This document shows positions 29,553-37,457 of a DNA stretch of 64,000 nucleotides, piece after piece (within the stretch, counting starts at the first letter, position 1; each line of letters starts with the position of its first letter). The notes beneath the pieces are model-generated. The model saw only the letters and a list, made by a program, of their open reading frames with translations. It had not been told where the DNA came from and searched no databases. The DNA lies in assembly GCF_037076525.1 (NCBI RefSeq), contig NZ_AP029018.1, positions 1,699,001 through 1,763,000 of the forward strand, in the 5' to 3' direction. A program made the position numbers and the translations under genes. Source of the DNA: Selenomonas sp. TAMA-11512 (GTDB taxonomy: Bacteria; Bacillota; Negativicutes; Selenomonadales; Selenomonadaceae).

Positions 29553-30692
29553 ATATCTTACAAAGAGAATACCACGAATTGTATGGAACTGCCAATAGAA
29601 TATCTCCAAAAAAGCGAAGAAAGTTCTTGGCATCTGAAACTTCCTCGAACCGATCATTCATGCCCTCGTTGTCACAGCTCTACGAACAAGGTGCATGACT
29701 ATCGAATCCAACCCATAAAAAATGTCTTTTCCTATGCAAGCACTATCCTCTACCACAAACACCGCCATAGCCGGAGCGAAGTTCCACGTCGTGCTCAACG
29801 ACTTGGTGAACTATACCTGCTGCAACATCTTTCCCGCCCGCAGCGTCGATGAGCTATATAAGAGCCTGTGGAGTACCCATGGAAAGAACGCTGCAAGGTG
29901 AAGCATGTCTGCATAGATCTCAGCAGCATGTTTCGCCGTCTCGTCCGAACGTGTTTCCCCAACGCCAAGATTGCCGCCGACAAGTTCCATGCTGTACGCA
30001 TGGCAAACGATGTACTGGATGCCATACGCAAGGATGTGCAGAAGGGCTTATCTGCAGAGCAGCGCAAGCATTTCAAACGCTCCCGCTATCTTTTGTTGAA
30101 GAGAGAAGACTCTCTTGTGTCGGACGAGGATCGTACGGCACTGGCACGGCTTTTGAATTTCTCCGAAGACCTGTCGTCGGCATATGCGATGAAAAAGGCG
30201 TATTTCCGCATGATGGAAAGCAAGAGTGAAGCAGAGTTTATGGTACGGTTGAAACACTTCCAGATGGCTGCAGAGAGGACGAACCTGGCGCCATTCCTCA
30301 AACTGCCGCGAACCACGCTGGCGTGGAGAAAAGAACTTCTGCATGGTTGCTTGACGGGACTCAACAATGGGTTCGCGGAGGGGTGCAACACGACGATCAA
30401 GGTACTGAAAAGGGTAGCGTATGGGTTTCGCAACTTTACGAATTTCAAATGTCGGATTTTGTTTCTTTTAAGGAATCACTGATAAAATGAAGCCTGTCAG
30501 ATTAGTACAGATTTTTTCGTCCGAACAAGGTGACAAACCGGACGCAGAGTGGTGCTCTGTGGAGGATTTGCCGCCGAAGTGCGGGCAAAAAAGATGTGCT
30601 AAGATGATCGGGCTGAATTTATCAGTGCTTCCTTAAATGATCCTGAAAGAATACGCCACCGAACGAGGCGAAAGAACGATGCGCTAGCATAG
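29553..30692 (+). pseudogene. ISL3-family transposase, broken
   Basis: The remains read as one DDE transposase: an N-terminal part with the zinc finger (CPRCHSSTNKVHDYRIQPIK), a short middle piece in another frame (KFHVVLNDLVNYTCCNIFPA), and a long catalytic part from about 29868 with CIDLSSMF, AADKFHAVRMAND and GFAEGCNTTIKVLKRVAYGF. The expected start, after a GGAGG site, reads ATA (29553) where ATG is expected. About 100 residues between the zinc finger and the catalytic domain are missing, there are at least two frame changes, and a miniature element interrupts the last codons. Removing it restores RILFLLNDPERIRHRTRR up to TAG at 30690-30692. Confidence 0.85.
30468..30636. mobile_element. 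IS5-type miniature element (MITE) inside the ISL3 transposase
   Basis: Body of 161 bases (30472-30632) flanked by the 4-base duplication TTAA (30468-30471 and 30633-30636). Terminal inverted repeats are GGAATCACTGATAAA and TTTATCAGTGCTTCC, matching except at one position. It has no coding capacity. TTAA duplication is typical of IS5-group insertion at YTAR sites, and the same ends occur at the IS5 remnant at 36857-36875. Excision in silico restores the transposase reading frame exactly. Confidence 0.85.
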
Positions 30693-30777
30693 CAATGCCC
30701 CCGATCGGACATGTCCAATCGGGGGCCACCACAACATTTGACAAAGAGCCCGCCGTGCAGAAGCCTAAACCCACCAT

Positions 30778-31584
30778 TTACAATGTCAGAATGTCTCCAT
30801 CTTCAGGCACAAAAATATTACCCTGATAATACTGCTTGGCTTCCATTGTGTAGAGCTTCTTTTTTTTACCGCAGGTAGTTTCATCCTCTGTATGCCAAAG
30901 CACTAGATTCTTCACATGACTGCGCTGTGCGTTTTCTGCCGCCTGTCGCACAGTAGCGTGGTGATACATTTCTGGTCTATATCGTTCCCGCTCTGCATAC
31001 AGGCAAAATGCTTCCGAGAGCATCCAGTCCACATGGCTAATATAAGGCTCGCAGCTCGGATGGAGCGGTTCATCCCCTAAGAAAACAAGTGTATTCCCCC
31101 TTCCATATTGAAGTTGAAAACCATATTGCTTTTCTTTTGTGGAATGAATATCAAAGAAGCGGAAATGGTATTGGAGGACGCTGAGTTCCTCTCCGTCTGC
31201 TACAACAACCACATGGAATCGATGGCCTATCAGGTTCTTCTCGCCAGGGCGGAGCAATAGTTGACACACTTGATTAAATCGGCATGCAGTGACATCATTG
31301 CAATATAGGGTAAAATCTCCCTCGTAGCGTCCCTGATCAATGAGATAGGCAATTAGCCTGAGGATGTAAACCATCCCAAACAGATGATCCGTGTGGGCGT
31401 GTGACAAGAATCCGTAGTGCAACTTGGAAAAGTCCACATTCATGGCGGTAAGGCATAGCACAGACTCATTTCCACCACCACCATCTACAAGAAAATAATC
31501 TTGTCCGTCATCCAGCACGAAGAAAGTGCAATGGTGGTGGAATGTGATCGCCGTGCCTGTCCCCAGTGTAATAAGCTGTACCAT
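30778..31584 (-). CDS. metallo-beta-lactamase-fold hydrolase of the RuBisCO-like operon
   Basis: 268 residues with the metal-binding motif HAHTDH (62-67) in YGFLSHAHTDHLFGM, an N-terminal strand LITLGTGTAITFHHHCTFFV and a later FLGDEPLHPSCEP and NLVLWHTEDE with further candidate ligands. The outline resembles RNase Z/PhnP-like phosphodiesterases more than beta-lactamases. It is the last gene of the operon, 18 bases after the UPF0261 gene, so it probably handles a phosphoester or lactone in the same pathway; the substrate is unknown. It ends 26 bases from the ISL3 right end. Confidence 0.75.
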   Translation of the reverse strand: MVQLITLGTGTAITFHHHCTFFVLDDGQDYFLVDGGGGNESVLCLTAMNVDFSKLHYGFLSHAHTDHLFGMVYILRLIAYLIDQGRYEGDFTLYCNDVTACRFNQVCQLLLRPGEKNLIGHRFHVVVVADGEELSVLQYHFRFFDIHSTKEKQYGFQLQYGRGNTLVFLGDEPLHPSCEPYISHVDWMLSEAFCLYAERERYRPEMYHHATVRQAAENAQRSHVKNLVLWHTEDETTCGKKKKLYTMEAKQYYQGNIFVPEDGDILTL

Positions 31585-31602
31585 ATCAACACAGAAAGGT
31601 CA

Positions 31603-32982
31603 TCAGGCGATGACATAGGAGAGATCACGGTACATGCCCTTTTTCCACTTTCCAGACAGCATATCATCCATGATTCTGCAACACAGATCGGCGAACTCGG
31701 GTTCCACAATATTCAAATCGGCAATGACCAAGTCCAGATTCTCCTTGCCTGCATCAAATTCATTCTCTAAAATTTTACGCATAACTGTACTACGCTTGGA
31801 GAATCGAGGTTCCTGCTCATCGGGCAGCCACTGGGGAGCGTCGCCGTTTCCTGCGGCCCATCCCCGTTCCAGCGAAGCTTTCTCTGCAGGCTGGTCATAA
31901 GCGGACCACCCCTGCATCGGAATGATGAACACGCTGGGACCCTTAGCTGTATTCATTTTTTCTGCGTAATAGTGGGAAAGCTCCTTTATCTCATCGAGAG
32001 TGGGATACATAATTGTAACCCCCTCGTTATGGATATAGGGCAAACCGGTATCGCGGTAAGGCCGACGCTTACCCGTTTTGAAGTCATCGAGATACTCCTG
32101 CGACAATGAACTGAGCGGACCACAGGCAGCCTGATCACAACCACCTGGAGTAACAATCTGCGGGATGCCCATATCGGAAGCCGCCGTTACGCGTTCTCCT
32201 GTCCATGTGTCCGGAGTGCGGTAAAGGCTGTGGTACATATTGTTTGTCAACTCGCCAGTAGTCAGGTCGAGAATTGCTGTGATTTGACCAGAACGAATCA
32301 AGTCTTCCATGGTTGCGCCGGTACCAACCTGATGAATGATAATTGTATCCCACCCTTTCCGGGTAAAATAGTCGCTACACCGATTGACTGTGTGAGTGGT
32401 TGTGCCATAGGCCGTGATTGCCATAAGAGGCTTGTTTTCCGCTGCTTTGACTTCTCCCACTTTGGCCATGGCCACAATGGCGGCCGCAGCATTAGCAACC
32501 ATCTTACGGGTAACAATATTGATGCCCTGTTCAGCGGTAGGATTCATGATGTAGATGTCTTTGTTGCCGAGCCACTGGCTCACATCACTAGAGGCCATAT
32601 CCGTCATCATAATTTTAGGCACACCAAAAGGCAAAGCGCGCATCAAATAGGTGACTGTGGTAGTTCCCATGGAGCCAGCCCATGAAATGATACCGTCTAC
32701 TTCGCCAGCCTCGTACATCTGCATGATTTTCTTGGCACCGGCTTCGCCTACGGTCTTGACCGCAGTCGAACGAGGATACTTGAACACGTTTTCTTGCTTC
32801 TCCCCAATCACATCCAGCACTTCCTGGAGTGAAATATCCGGCCAGTCACAGGGAACGCCACATCCACAATTGAGAATCTTCACTTCGCCGCCAGCCTTAC
32901 GAACTTCCTCTGCAACAAACTTCATCTCAGTAAACTTGGTATCGCACATACCAGCTACAATTATTTTCGGCTTATTGCTCAT
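31603..32982 (-). CDS. UPF0261 / Tm-1-like ATP-binding protein
   Basis: 459 residues, whole length in the UPF0261 family. This family equals the N-terminal domain of tomato Tm-1, which binds ATP and the viral replicase; the bacterial role is unknown. Visible features: IIVAGMCDTKFTEMKFVAEE at the start, a glycine/threonine loop GSMGTTT (103-109), ITAYGTTTHTVNRC, HQVGTGATMEDLI and VTPGGCDQAACGPL. It is fourth in the operon, 90 bases after the TIM-barrel gene that corresponds to the other half of Tm-1. A kinase-like or ligase-like activation step is a plausible inference from ATP binding. Confidence 0.85.
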   Translation of the reverse strand: MSNKPKIIVAGMCDTKFTEMKFVAEEVRKAGGEVKILNCGCGVPCDWPDISLQEVLDVIGEKQENVFKYPRSTAVKTVGEAGAKKIMQMYEAGEVDGIISWAGSMGTTTVTYLMRALPFGVPKIMMTDMASSDVSQWLGNKDIYIMNPTAEQGINIVTRKMVANAAAAIVAMAKVGEVKAAENKPLMAITAYGTTTHTVNRCSDYFTRKGWDTIIIHQVGTGATMEDLIRSGQITAILDLTTGELTNNMYHSLYRTPDTWTGERVTAASDMGIPQIVTPGGCDQAACGPLSSLSQEYLDDFKTGKRRPYRDTGLPYIHNEGVTIMYPTLDEIKELSHYYAEKMNTAKGPSVFIIPMQGWSAYDQPAEKASLERGWAAGNGDAPQWLPDEQEPRFSKRSTVMRKILENEFDAGKENLDLVIADLNIVEPEFADLCCRIMDDMLSGKWKKGMYRDLSYVIA

Positions 32983-33072
32983 AACTTTCTGTTCCTTTCG
33001 TTACATTTATGAAATTCTACTATGGTCACAATTTCGACCTTCAAAACTATGCGACAAAAACTGCAAGCAAAA

Positions 33073-33900
33073 TTAAAGGCTGATTTCCTTATACTCTTGA
33101 GTAGCCGCAAGCACAGCTTTTTCAATTGGCATTCGTTCTGCGGCGGAACCACCGATAAATCCAACGGCATCGGTGTGGCTGACCACATACTTGGCCTCAT
33201 CAGGCCCCTTCATAGGTCCGCCGTGCGCAAAGAGAATAATATCTGGGTTTACGGCCTTTGCTGCGTCGAAAATTCGCTGGCTCAGTTCAGTAGCCTCATC
33301 TAAAGTTAAGTTGCTCTTAGCGCCCTTCATGCCGCCAACAGTAGACCCAACATGGGAGGAGATTGCCGGGCATCCGACTTCAGCAAGGATGCGCGCCTCA
33401 TCAGGCGTAAAGGCGTAGGCAAGAGAAAACATCTCCATCCTATGAGCCTCGGCCACAAACTCCACTTCTCGATCCCAGCCCATGTCAATCTGCTTCATCT
33501 GCTCCATAATGGCATCGCCATAAATCATCATCATAAAGGGATTGATACCGGAAATGCCTGCATTCCACAAATCCTGAAGGTGTTTTTTGTGGGGATAAAG
33601 AGGGTTGGTCGCTCCAGAGAGCGCCAGAATGGGGGCATTTGTTACATTGGCGACAATTTCCGGAGCCAAATCCATTATAACTTTATTGATATCACTATAT
33701 GGCATCAACGGTGCCAGAGAACCTTGGCCTTTCATCCGCCAGTAGCTAGTTGCAGAGACACAAATGAGATCGGCCCCGCCCTTCTCTTGCAGTTTGGCCG
33801 TTAATCCGCAGCCACAGTTGGGCATAAACAGCATTTTCTTGGCATCCACCTGCTTTTTCAGCATAGTGATGACTTCACTCTCTTTATATCGTTTTGCCAT
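33073..33900 (-). CDS. phosphoenolpyruvate hydrolase-like TIM-barrel protein
   Basis: 275 residues of the PEP_hydrolase-like (IGPS-like TIM barrel) family, which equals the C-terminal domain of plant and fungal Tm-1-type fusions. Marks: LFMPNCGCGLTAKLQEKGGA, DLICVSATSYWRMKGQGSLA, GISGINPFMMMIYG, CPAISSHVGSTVGGMKGAKS and ILFAHGGPMKGPDEAKYVV, the last two looking like phosphate-binding loops. The reaction is unproven; members have been named for phosphoenolpyruvate or phosphonopyruvate chemistry by similarity. ATG start 12 bases after the amidohydrolase gene. Confidence 0.85.
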   Translation of the reverse strand: MAKRYKESEVITMLKKQVDAKKMLFMPNCGCGLTAKLQEKGGADLICVSATSYWRMKGQGSLAPLMPYSDINKVIMDLAPEIVANVTNAPILALSGATNPLYPHKKHLQDLWNAGISGINPFMMMIYGDAIMEQMKQIDMGWDREVEFVAEAHRMEMFSLAYAFTPDEARILAEVGCPAISSHVGSTVGGMKGAKSNLTLDEATELSQRIFDAAKAVNPDIILFAHGGPMKGPDEAKYVVSHTDAVGFIGGSAAERMPIEKAVLAATQEYKEISL

Positions 33901-33912
33901 AAAATCATCCTC

Positions 33913-34764
33913 CTAAAAAATATGGTACTGCTCGCAAAACAGTTGCGTGTTCTTTTCTAGTTGCTCTTGAATGCTTTTTCTGCCACTCAAACCTCCAGTA
34001 TGCACCATTGTCTTCTGCTGGCTATAAAAGGGAAAATCAGAGCCAAAAAGCAATCGCTGGGAGTCACCTGCCCACTCCAGAACCGTGTCCCATAAGCGTT
34101 CCAGAGGTCGCGCAGCAATTTCCTCATTTTTGCTAAAATTGGTACTGATTTCTGCGTAACAATTTTTGTGCTTGCGCAGGATAATTGCCAAAGAGTCATA
34201 ATGAAAACGACCTGCATGTCCTAAAATAATGGGCAGTGACGGGAAATCGCAAGCTATTTCATCAAACTGCTCTAATGCACAATACTTATCTTTATAAGCT
34301 TTAAGTCCGATACCTCCAGTATGAAAGATAATCGGCTTTTTGTATGCCTGCATCCACTCATAAACAGGATAAAGCTGCCTATCACAAGCAAAAAATTCCT
34401 GCATACATCCGTGAAGTTTCAAGCCTCTGCAACCTTTTTTCAGAATATACTCTTCCAAAAACGGAATGCTCTCTCGACCAGCATGAGGATTGATGGTGCA
34501 AAAAGCGACCAATCGGTCAGATTTGGACGTCTGAGCAATTACATAGTCATTGATATCTCGTATTGCTGTCTGACTCAAATCAGGTTGAAAAGCTAAAGCT
34601 AAAACAACCGATTTTTCAATTCCGGACCGATCCATCTCGTATAGCAAGTCCTCTGCCGTGGAACAAGCTCGACACTGCGCTCCGCCCTCCCGCTGAGGGA
34701 AATAGCTGCGAATGGATGGCGGCAAACACCTCATATCCCAGAGGTGTGTATGAATGTCGAACAT
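33913..34764 (-). CDS. amidohydrolase-family (ACMSD-like) TIM-barrel enzyme
   Basis: 283 residues of the amidohydrolase 2 type. The metal-site residues are visible: H5 and H7 in MFDIHTHLWD, H148 in IIFHTGGIG, H183 in IILGHAGRFHYD and D243 in LLFGSDFPFY. Such enzymes hydrolyse lactones or amides or decarboxylate, so a lactonase or decarboxylase step in the RuBisCO-like pathway is likely. It starts 6 bases after the RuBisCO-like gene, with the TIM-barrel gene following. No signal peptide, so it is cytoplasmic. Confidence 0.82.
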   Translation of the reverse strand: MFDIHTHLWDMRCLPPSIRSYFPQREGGAQCRACSTAEDLLYEMDRSGIEKSVVLALAFQPDLSQTAIRDINDYVIAQTSKSDRLVAFCTINPHAGRESIPFLEEYILKKGCRGLKLHGCMQEFFACDRQLYPVYEWMQAYKKPIIFHTGGIGLKAYKDKYCALEQFDEIACDFPSLPIILGHAGRFHYDSLAIILRKHKNCYAEISTNFSKNEEIAARPLERLWDTVLEWAGDSQRLLFGSDFPFYSQQKTMVHTGGLSGRKSIQEQLEKNTQLFCEQYHIF

Positions 34765-34770
34765 GATGAC

Positions 34771-36042
34771 TTACCCCCACATGTCCAGTGCGATTCTCAA
34801 CTCTTGGTGTTCTTTAGCCATTTCCTCAACAGATACTTGTTGCATCGCTGCTTCAATAGCTTGAAACATAGCTCTAACTCCGGCTGCAGGTCCCATGGGA
34901 TGACCTTGAATTGCGCCGCCAGGCGAGAGCATGATATCCGCCCCCAAATCGTCTATAAACCGTCTCACTAGTCCGGGACGAACTCCACCGCCAACAGAGG
35001 TCAAGGATCGCTTCACATTCCCTAACGGCATCGAGAGCTCATGAAATGTCCTTAGGTACTTTTGACGTTTTAAGGGATATCCGCCATATGGCGTGTTAAT
35101 CATAACCACGTCCGCCCCTGCCATACGAGGAAAACGTCCTACTGTCAGTGGAGAGGACGCCCCTGTATACGTCCCTTCGTAATAAGGTCCTGCGCCCGCA
35201 TAATGACCCATGATTGGAATATTTACCAGTTCTGTTATCCGTTGTAATGCGCTGTAACCTACTGCAGCAAAATTCACCATGAGCATTCTCGCCCCTGCAT
35301 CTACAGCATGCTTGGCATTTTCTTCAAGTTGGCCAACCCCCGCAGTGATATTGGCCACATAGATGGTGCGTTTTCCCGTTTTTTCATATGCTGCATCAGA
35401 AGCAGCATTGTATGCCTTCACACGCTGAACCAAGGGACAGAATGTCGGATTTCCCAACAACTCGTCGTCCTTTATGAAATCCACACCACCCAAAGCGGTT
35501 TCATAGAAAATCTTTTGTCCGACCTCTGCCGTAAACCCAGTACATGGTTTTATCATGTTCAGAAGAAGCGGGCGTTCATACACTCCGGTCAAATCCCGCA
35601 GACCTTCTATTCCAAAAGAAGGACCAGGAAAAGCGTTCAAAAAAGGCTTTGGCATACAAACATCCACCAGCTTTGCCTGCGCCGAGGTAGACGCATCGTT
35701 GCCCAATAATGTTGTGATCAGCATTGGAAAATCCGGGCCAAAATTATGAGTTGGATAGGCAATTTGAAAAAGATACGGTCGTTTCTCATTTCCAACTGGC
35801 TGTACAGTTAGATCAGCAGGGGGAATATCAAAGACTTGAATCACCTTGCCCATGTACCGGTCTCGCATCTCGTCAGTAATTCCGGGAACTGGGACCCATG
35901 TGCCTATTGTCTGACCGACTGCAAAAGTTTTGGCTTTCTCGTAGGGATCTACATCGGGCGAGAGTTCGATATAATAGGAGGCTACAAGGTAGTCATCCTG
36001 ATTCAACTGCTCTCGCAACGAATAAATCTGTTCCTGCTTCAT
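34771..36042 (-). CDS. RuBisCO-like protein (form IV)
   Basis: 423 residues when started at ATG 36042, chosen for the GGAGAG site 8 bases upstream; an ATG 15 bases earlier overlaps that site. Alignable with RuBisCO large chain: K165 (IKP, equivalent to K175), the metal-site block K191-D192-D193-E194 (equivalent to carbamylated K201, D203, E204), H280 and the GHPMG phosphate loop; T48-W49 and N115 are also kept. Changed positions include E60 (Gly), K177 (Cys), the loop 6 lysine K334 (lost) and probably S379. It therefore should enolise a sugar-like substrate but not fix CO2. First gene of a five-gene operon whose promoter seems displaced by IS5. Confidence 0.92.
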   Translation of the reverse strand: MKQEQIYSLREQLNQDDYLVASYYIELSPDVDPYEKAKTFAVGQTIGTWVPVPGITDEMRDRYMGKVIQVFDIPPADLTVQPVGNEKRPYLFQIAYPTHNFGPDFPMLITTLLGNDASTSAQAKLVDVCMPKPFLNAFPGPSFGIEGLRDLTGVYERPLLLNMIKPCTGFTAEVGQKIFYETALGGVDFIKDDELLGNPTFCPLVQRVKAYNAASDAAYEKTGKRTIYVANITAGVGQLEENAKHAVDAGARMLMVNFAAVGYSALQRITELVNIPIMGHYAGAGPYYEGTYTGASSPLTVGRFPRMAGADVVMINTPYGGYPLKRQKYLRTFHELSMPLGNVKRSLTSVGGGVRPGLVRRFIDDLGADIMLSPGGAIQGHPMGPAAGVRAMFQAIEAAMQQVSVEEMAKEHQELRIALDMWG

Positions 36043-36139
36043 TTTATTTCTCTCCATACTTTTTTATGGTAAAGCTACATCCCATCCTTGAAGCGATGAA
36101 TGCGATTCCATCGAAACAAGCAAATCCTGTTGCTTAAAG

Positions 36140-36722
36140 TACGATTGTTGATGCAACCATCATTCATGCACCGAGTTCGACCAAGAACGCCACAAAGTCC
36201 CGTGACCCTGAAATGCATTCCACCAAGAAGGGCAACCGGTGGTACTTCGGCATGAAGATCCATTCCGGTGCGGATGCCGCAACGGGCTACGTCCATACGA
36301 TCACGGCGACAGTCGCCAACGTGCACGACATCGCCCGGACCCACGCCCTGATTCGCGAAGATGACCACAGCGTCTATGGGGATTCAGGCTATCTCGGCGT
36401 GGAAAAACGTGCGAAAATCAGGGGGGACGCCCATCTTTCAAGCGTGGATTACCGCATTGCCAAAAGGCCTTCAAAGAATCGCATCTCCAAAGAATACAGA
36501 GGAGAAAACCGGGACAGGAAGATGGAATACGAAAAGGCCTCGGTTCGCAGCAAGGTGGAGCATCCGTTTCTGATCGTAAAGAAGCTGTTTCATGCGGGCA
36601 GGACAAGGTATCGCGGACTCAGGAAGAACCTTCTGCAATACTATCTGCTCTTCGCGTCAGCGAATCTCGTTATGTGTCTGCGAGCAGGAAGGCAGAGGGA
36701 GTTTTGCATGACGACGGGATAA
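36140..36722 (+). pseudogene. IS5-family transposase, C-terminal fragment
   Basis: From about 36144 the frame reads TIVDATIIHAPSSTKNATKS, the start of the IS5-type catalytic core, continuing through GMKIHSGADAATGYVHTITA, VYGDSGYLGVEKRAK and ending with the SKVEHPFLIVKKLFHAGRTR glutamate region before a stop at 36720-36722. Upstream (about 36070-36140) only decayed, frame-shifted traces remain, so the N-terminal half is lost. It lies on the strand opposite to the RuBisCO-like operon, directly upstream of it. Confidence 0.85.
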
Positions 36723-36734
36723 ATGCGCCCATTT

Positions 36735-36770
36735 TCCCGAATTTCCCGTTCAAACGGGAGCTTCGGGAAG
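36735..36770. terminator. stem-loop after the IS5 transposase
   Basis: Nested stem: outer arms TTCCCGAA/TTCGGGAA, inner arms TCCCGTT/AACGGGA with a 2-base loop. It lacks a U-tract on either strand but would be a stable fold in a minus-strand transcript heading from 36883 toward the RuBisCO-like gene, and could lower readthrough. Confidence 0.5.
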
Positions 36771-36889
36771 AAAAGAAATATGGGCAGATTTTCCACTTTT
36801 CCATGGGAAACTGTAGATTTTATGTCTGTAGATAATGTGAGCCTTGTTATCCGTGTTTTATCAGCGTTTCCTTAATTTTCGTTAGAGAA

Positions 36890-36918
36890 ATTGTAGCGTA
36901 TTTGTGTTTACTTGTCAA
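36890..36918 (-). promoter_or_regulatory. sigma-A promoter facing the RuBisCO-like operon
   Basis: TTGACA (36913-36918) and TACAAT (36890-36895) on the minus strand with an exact 17-base spacer. The start of transcription would be near 36883, only about 10 bases before the IS5 right end and 840 bases before the RuBisCO-like start codon, with no intervening gene on that strand. Probably the original promoter of the operon. Confidence 0.65.
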
Positions 36919-36927
36919 CACAAATAC
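36898..36927. promoter_or_regulatory. palindromic operator over the island promoter
   Basis: Perfect inverted repeat GTATTTGTGTT-N8-AACACAAATAC covering the spacer and -35 box of the promoter at 36890-36918. Symmetry and position fit a dimeric repressor site. The regulator is not obvious in this window. Confidence 0.6.
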
Positions 36928-37040
36928 ACTATATGTATGTGTCGGGAATTTTTCATGAAATGCATTTATCGATTTTGTAATTTTCCGGGGAAACAAAGAA
37001 TGTGTTCCGAGATGACCGGGTTGAATGCATCCGCGCCTCC

Positions 37041-37421
37041 CTAGACCGCATAGCTGCACAGTTCGATGAGATTACCGTCCGGATCGCGCAGGTAGACGCT
37101 TTGCATGGGGCCCCGTGCACCGCGGCGCGGGACAATTCCGGTCTCCGGCACCACGCCTTTATCACGGAGGTTTCGCATGACGGCTTCGATAGGAGTCTGC
37201 ACTGCAAAGCAGAGGTCGAGCGCGCCCGTCTCCGGATTCTCTGCGGCAGGGAGAAATTCTGCCGGACGTGTATGAATGTTGATTTTTGATTTACCGAAGA
37301 AGAGTGCATACCGTCCGTTTTCATGGCGCAGCTCCATCCCGAGGATGTCCGTGTAAAAGTGCAGACATTTCTCCAGGTGTGCGGTGGTCAGAACAAAATG
37401 ATCGAGATGAGAAATTTCCAT
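37041..37421 (-). CDS. VOC-family (glyoxalase/dioxygenase fold) protein
   Basis: 126 residues beginning MEISHLDHFVLTTAHLEKCL, with two beta-alpha-beta-beta-beta modules. Candidate metal ligands are the histidine in SHLDHFV, a residue in INIHTRP and the glutamate in DPDGNLIELCSY. Function within the superfamily (lyase, isomerase, resistance) cannot be assigned. ATG at 37421 has a GGAGATT site; an earlier ATG 15 bases upstream does not. It follows alr by 36 bases and may share its transcript. About 165 bases downstream to 36876 hold the operator and promoter described. Confidence 0.82.
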   Translation of the reverse strand: MEISHLDHFVLTTAHLEKCLHFYTDILGMELRHENGRYALFFGKSKINIHTRPAEFLPAAENPETGALDLCFAVQTPIEAVMRNLRDKGVVPETGIVPRRGARGPMQSVYLRDPDGNLIELCSYAV

Positions 37422-37457
37422 GCAATCTCCTTTCACCTATTTTGTCCGCTTTTTCCT

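Larger units (their letters stand above)
29415..30751 (+). mobile_element. degenerate ISL3-family insertion sequence
   Basis: The right end, read inward, begins GGCTCTTTGTCAAATGTTGT; the left end at about 29416 shares the inner AAATGTTGTGG and an outer GCTCT, with a diverged middle. The element contains a broken ISL3-type transposase and a nested 161-base miniature element. A palindrome with arms CCCCCGAT/ATCGGGGG lies near the right end (30697-30724). No matching 8-base target duplication is visible, so the ends have decayed or flanks were rearranged. It borders the RuBisCO-like island. Confidence 0.75.
36063..36875 (+). mobile_element. truncated IS5-family element with right end
   Basis: The right end TTTATCAGCGTTTCC (36857-36871) is followed by TTAA (36872-36875), matching the miniature-element ends. 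No corresponding left end is seen near 36060, so the left boundary given is approximate and the left third is deleted. A strong stem-loop with arms TTCCCGAA/TTCGGGAA (36735-36770) follows the transposase stop. The element separates the RuBisCO-like operon from the promoter at 36890-36918. Confidence 0.7.

Noticed and set aside
34771-36042. A true CO2-fixing RuBisCO
   Set aside because: The loop 6 lysine and other catalytic residues are missing, and no small subunit, phosphoribulokinase or Calvin-cycle gene is present.
30778-36042. Apiose pathway (OiaX type) as the role of the island
   Set aside because: No DUF1537-type kinase, apionate oxidoisomerase or sugar transporter is in the cluster; similarity in logic only.
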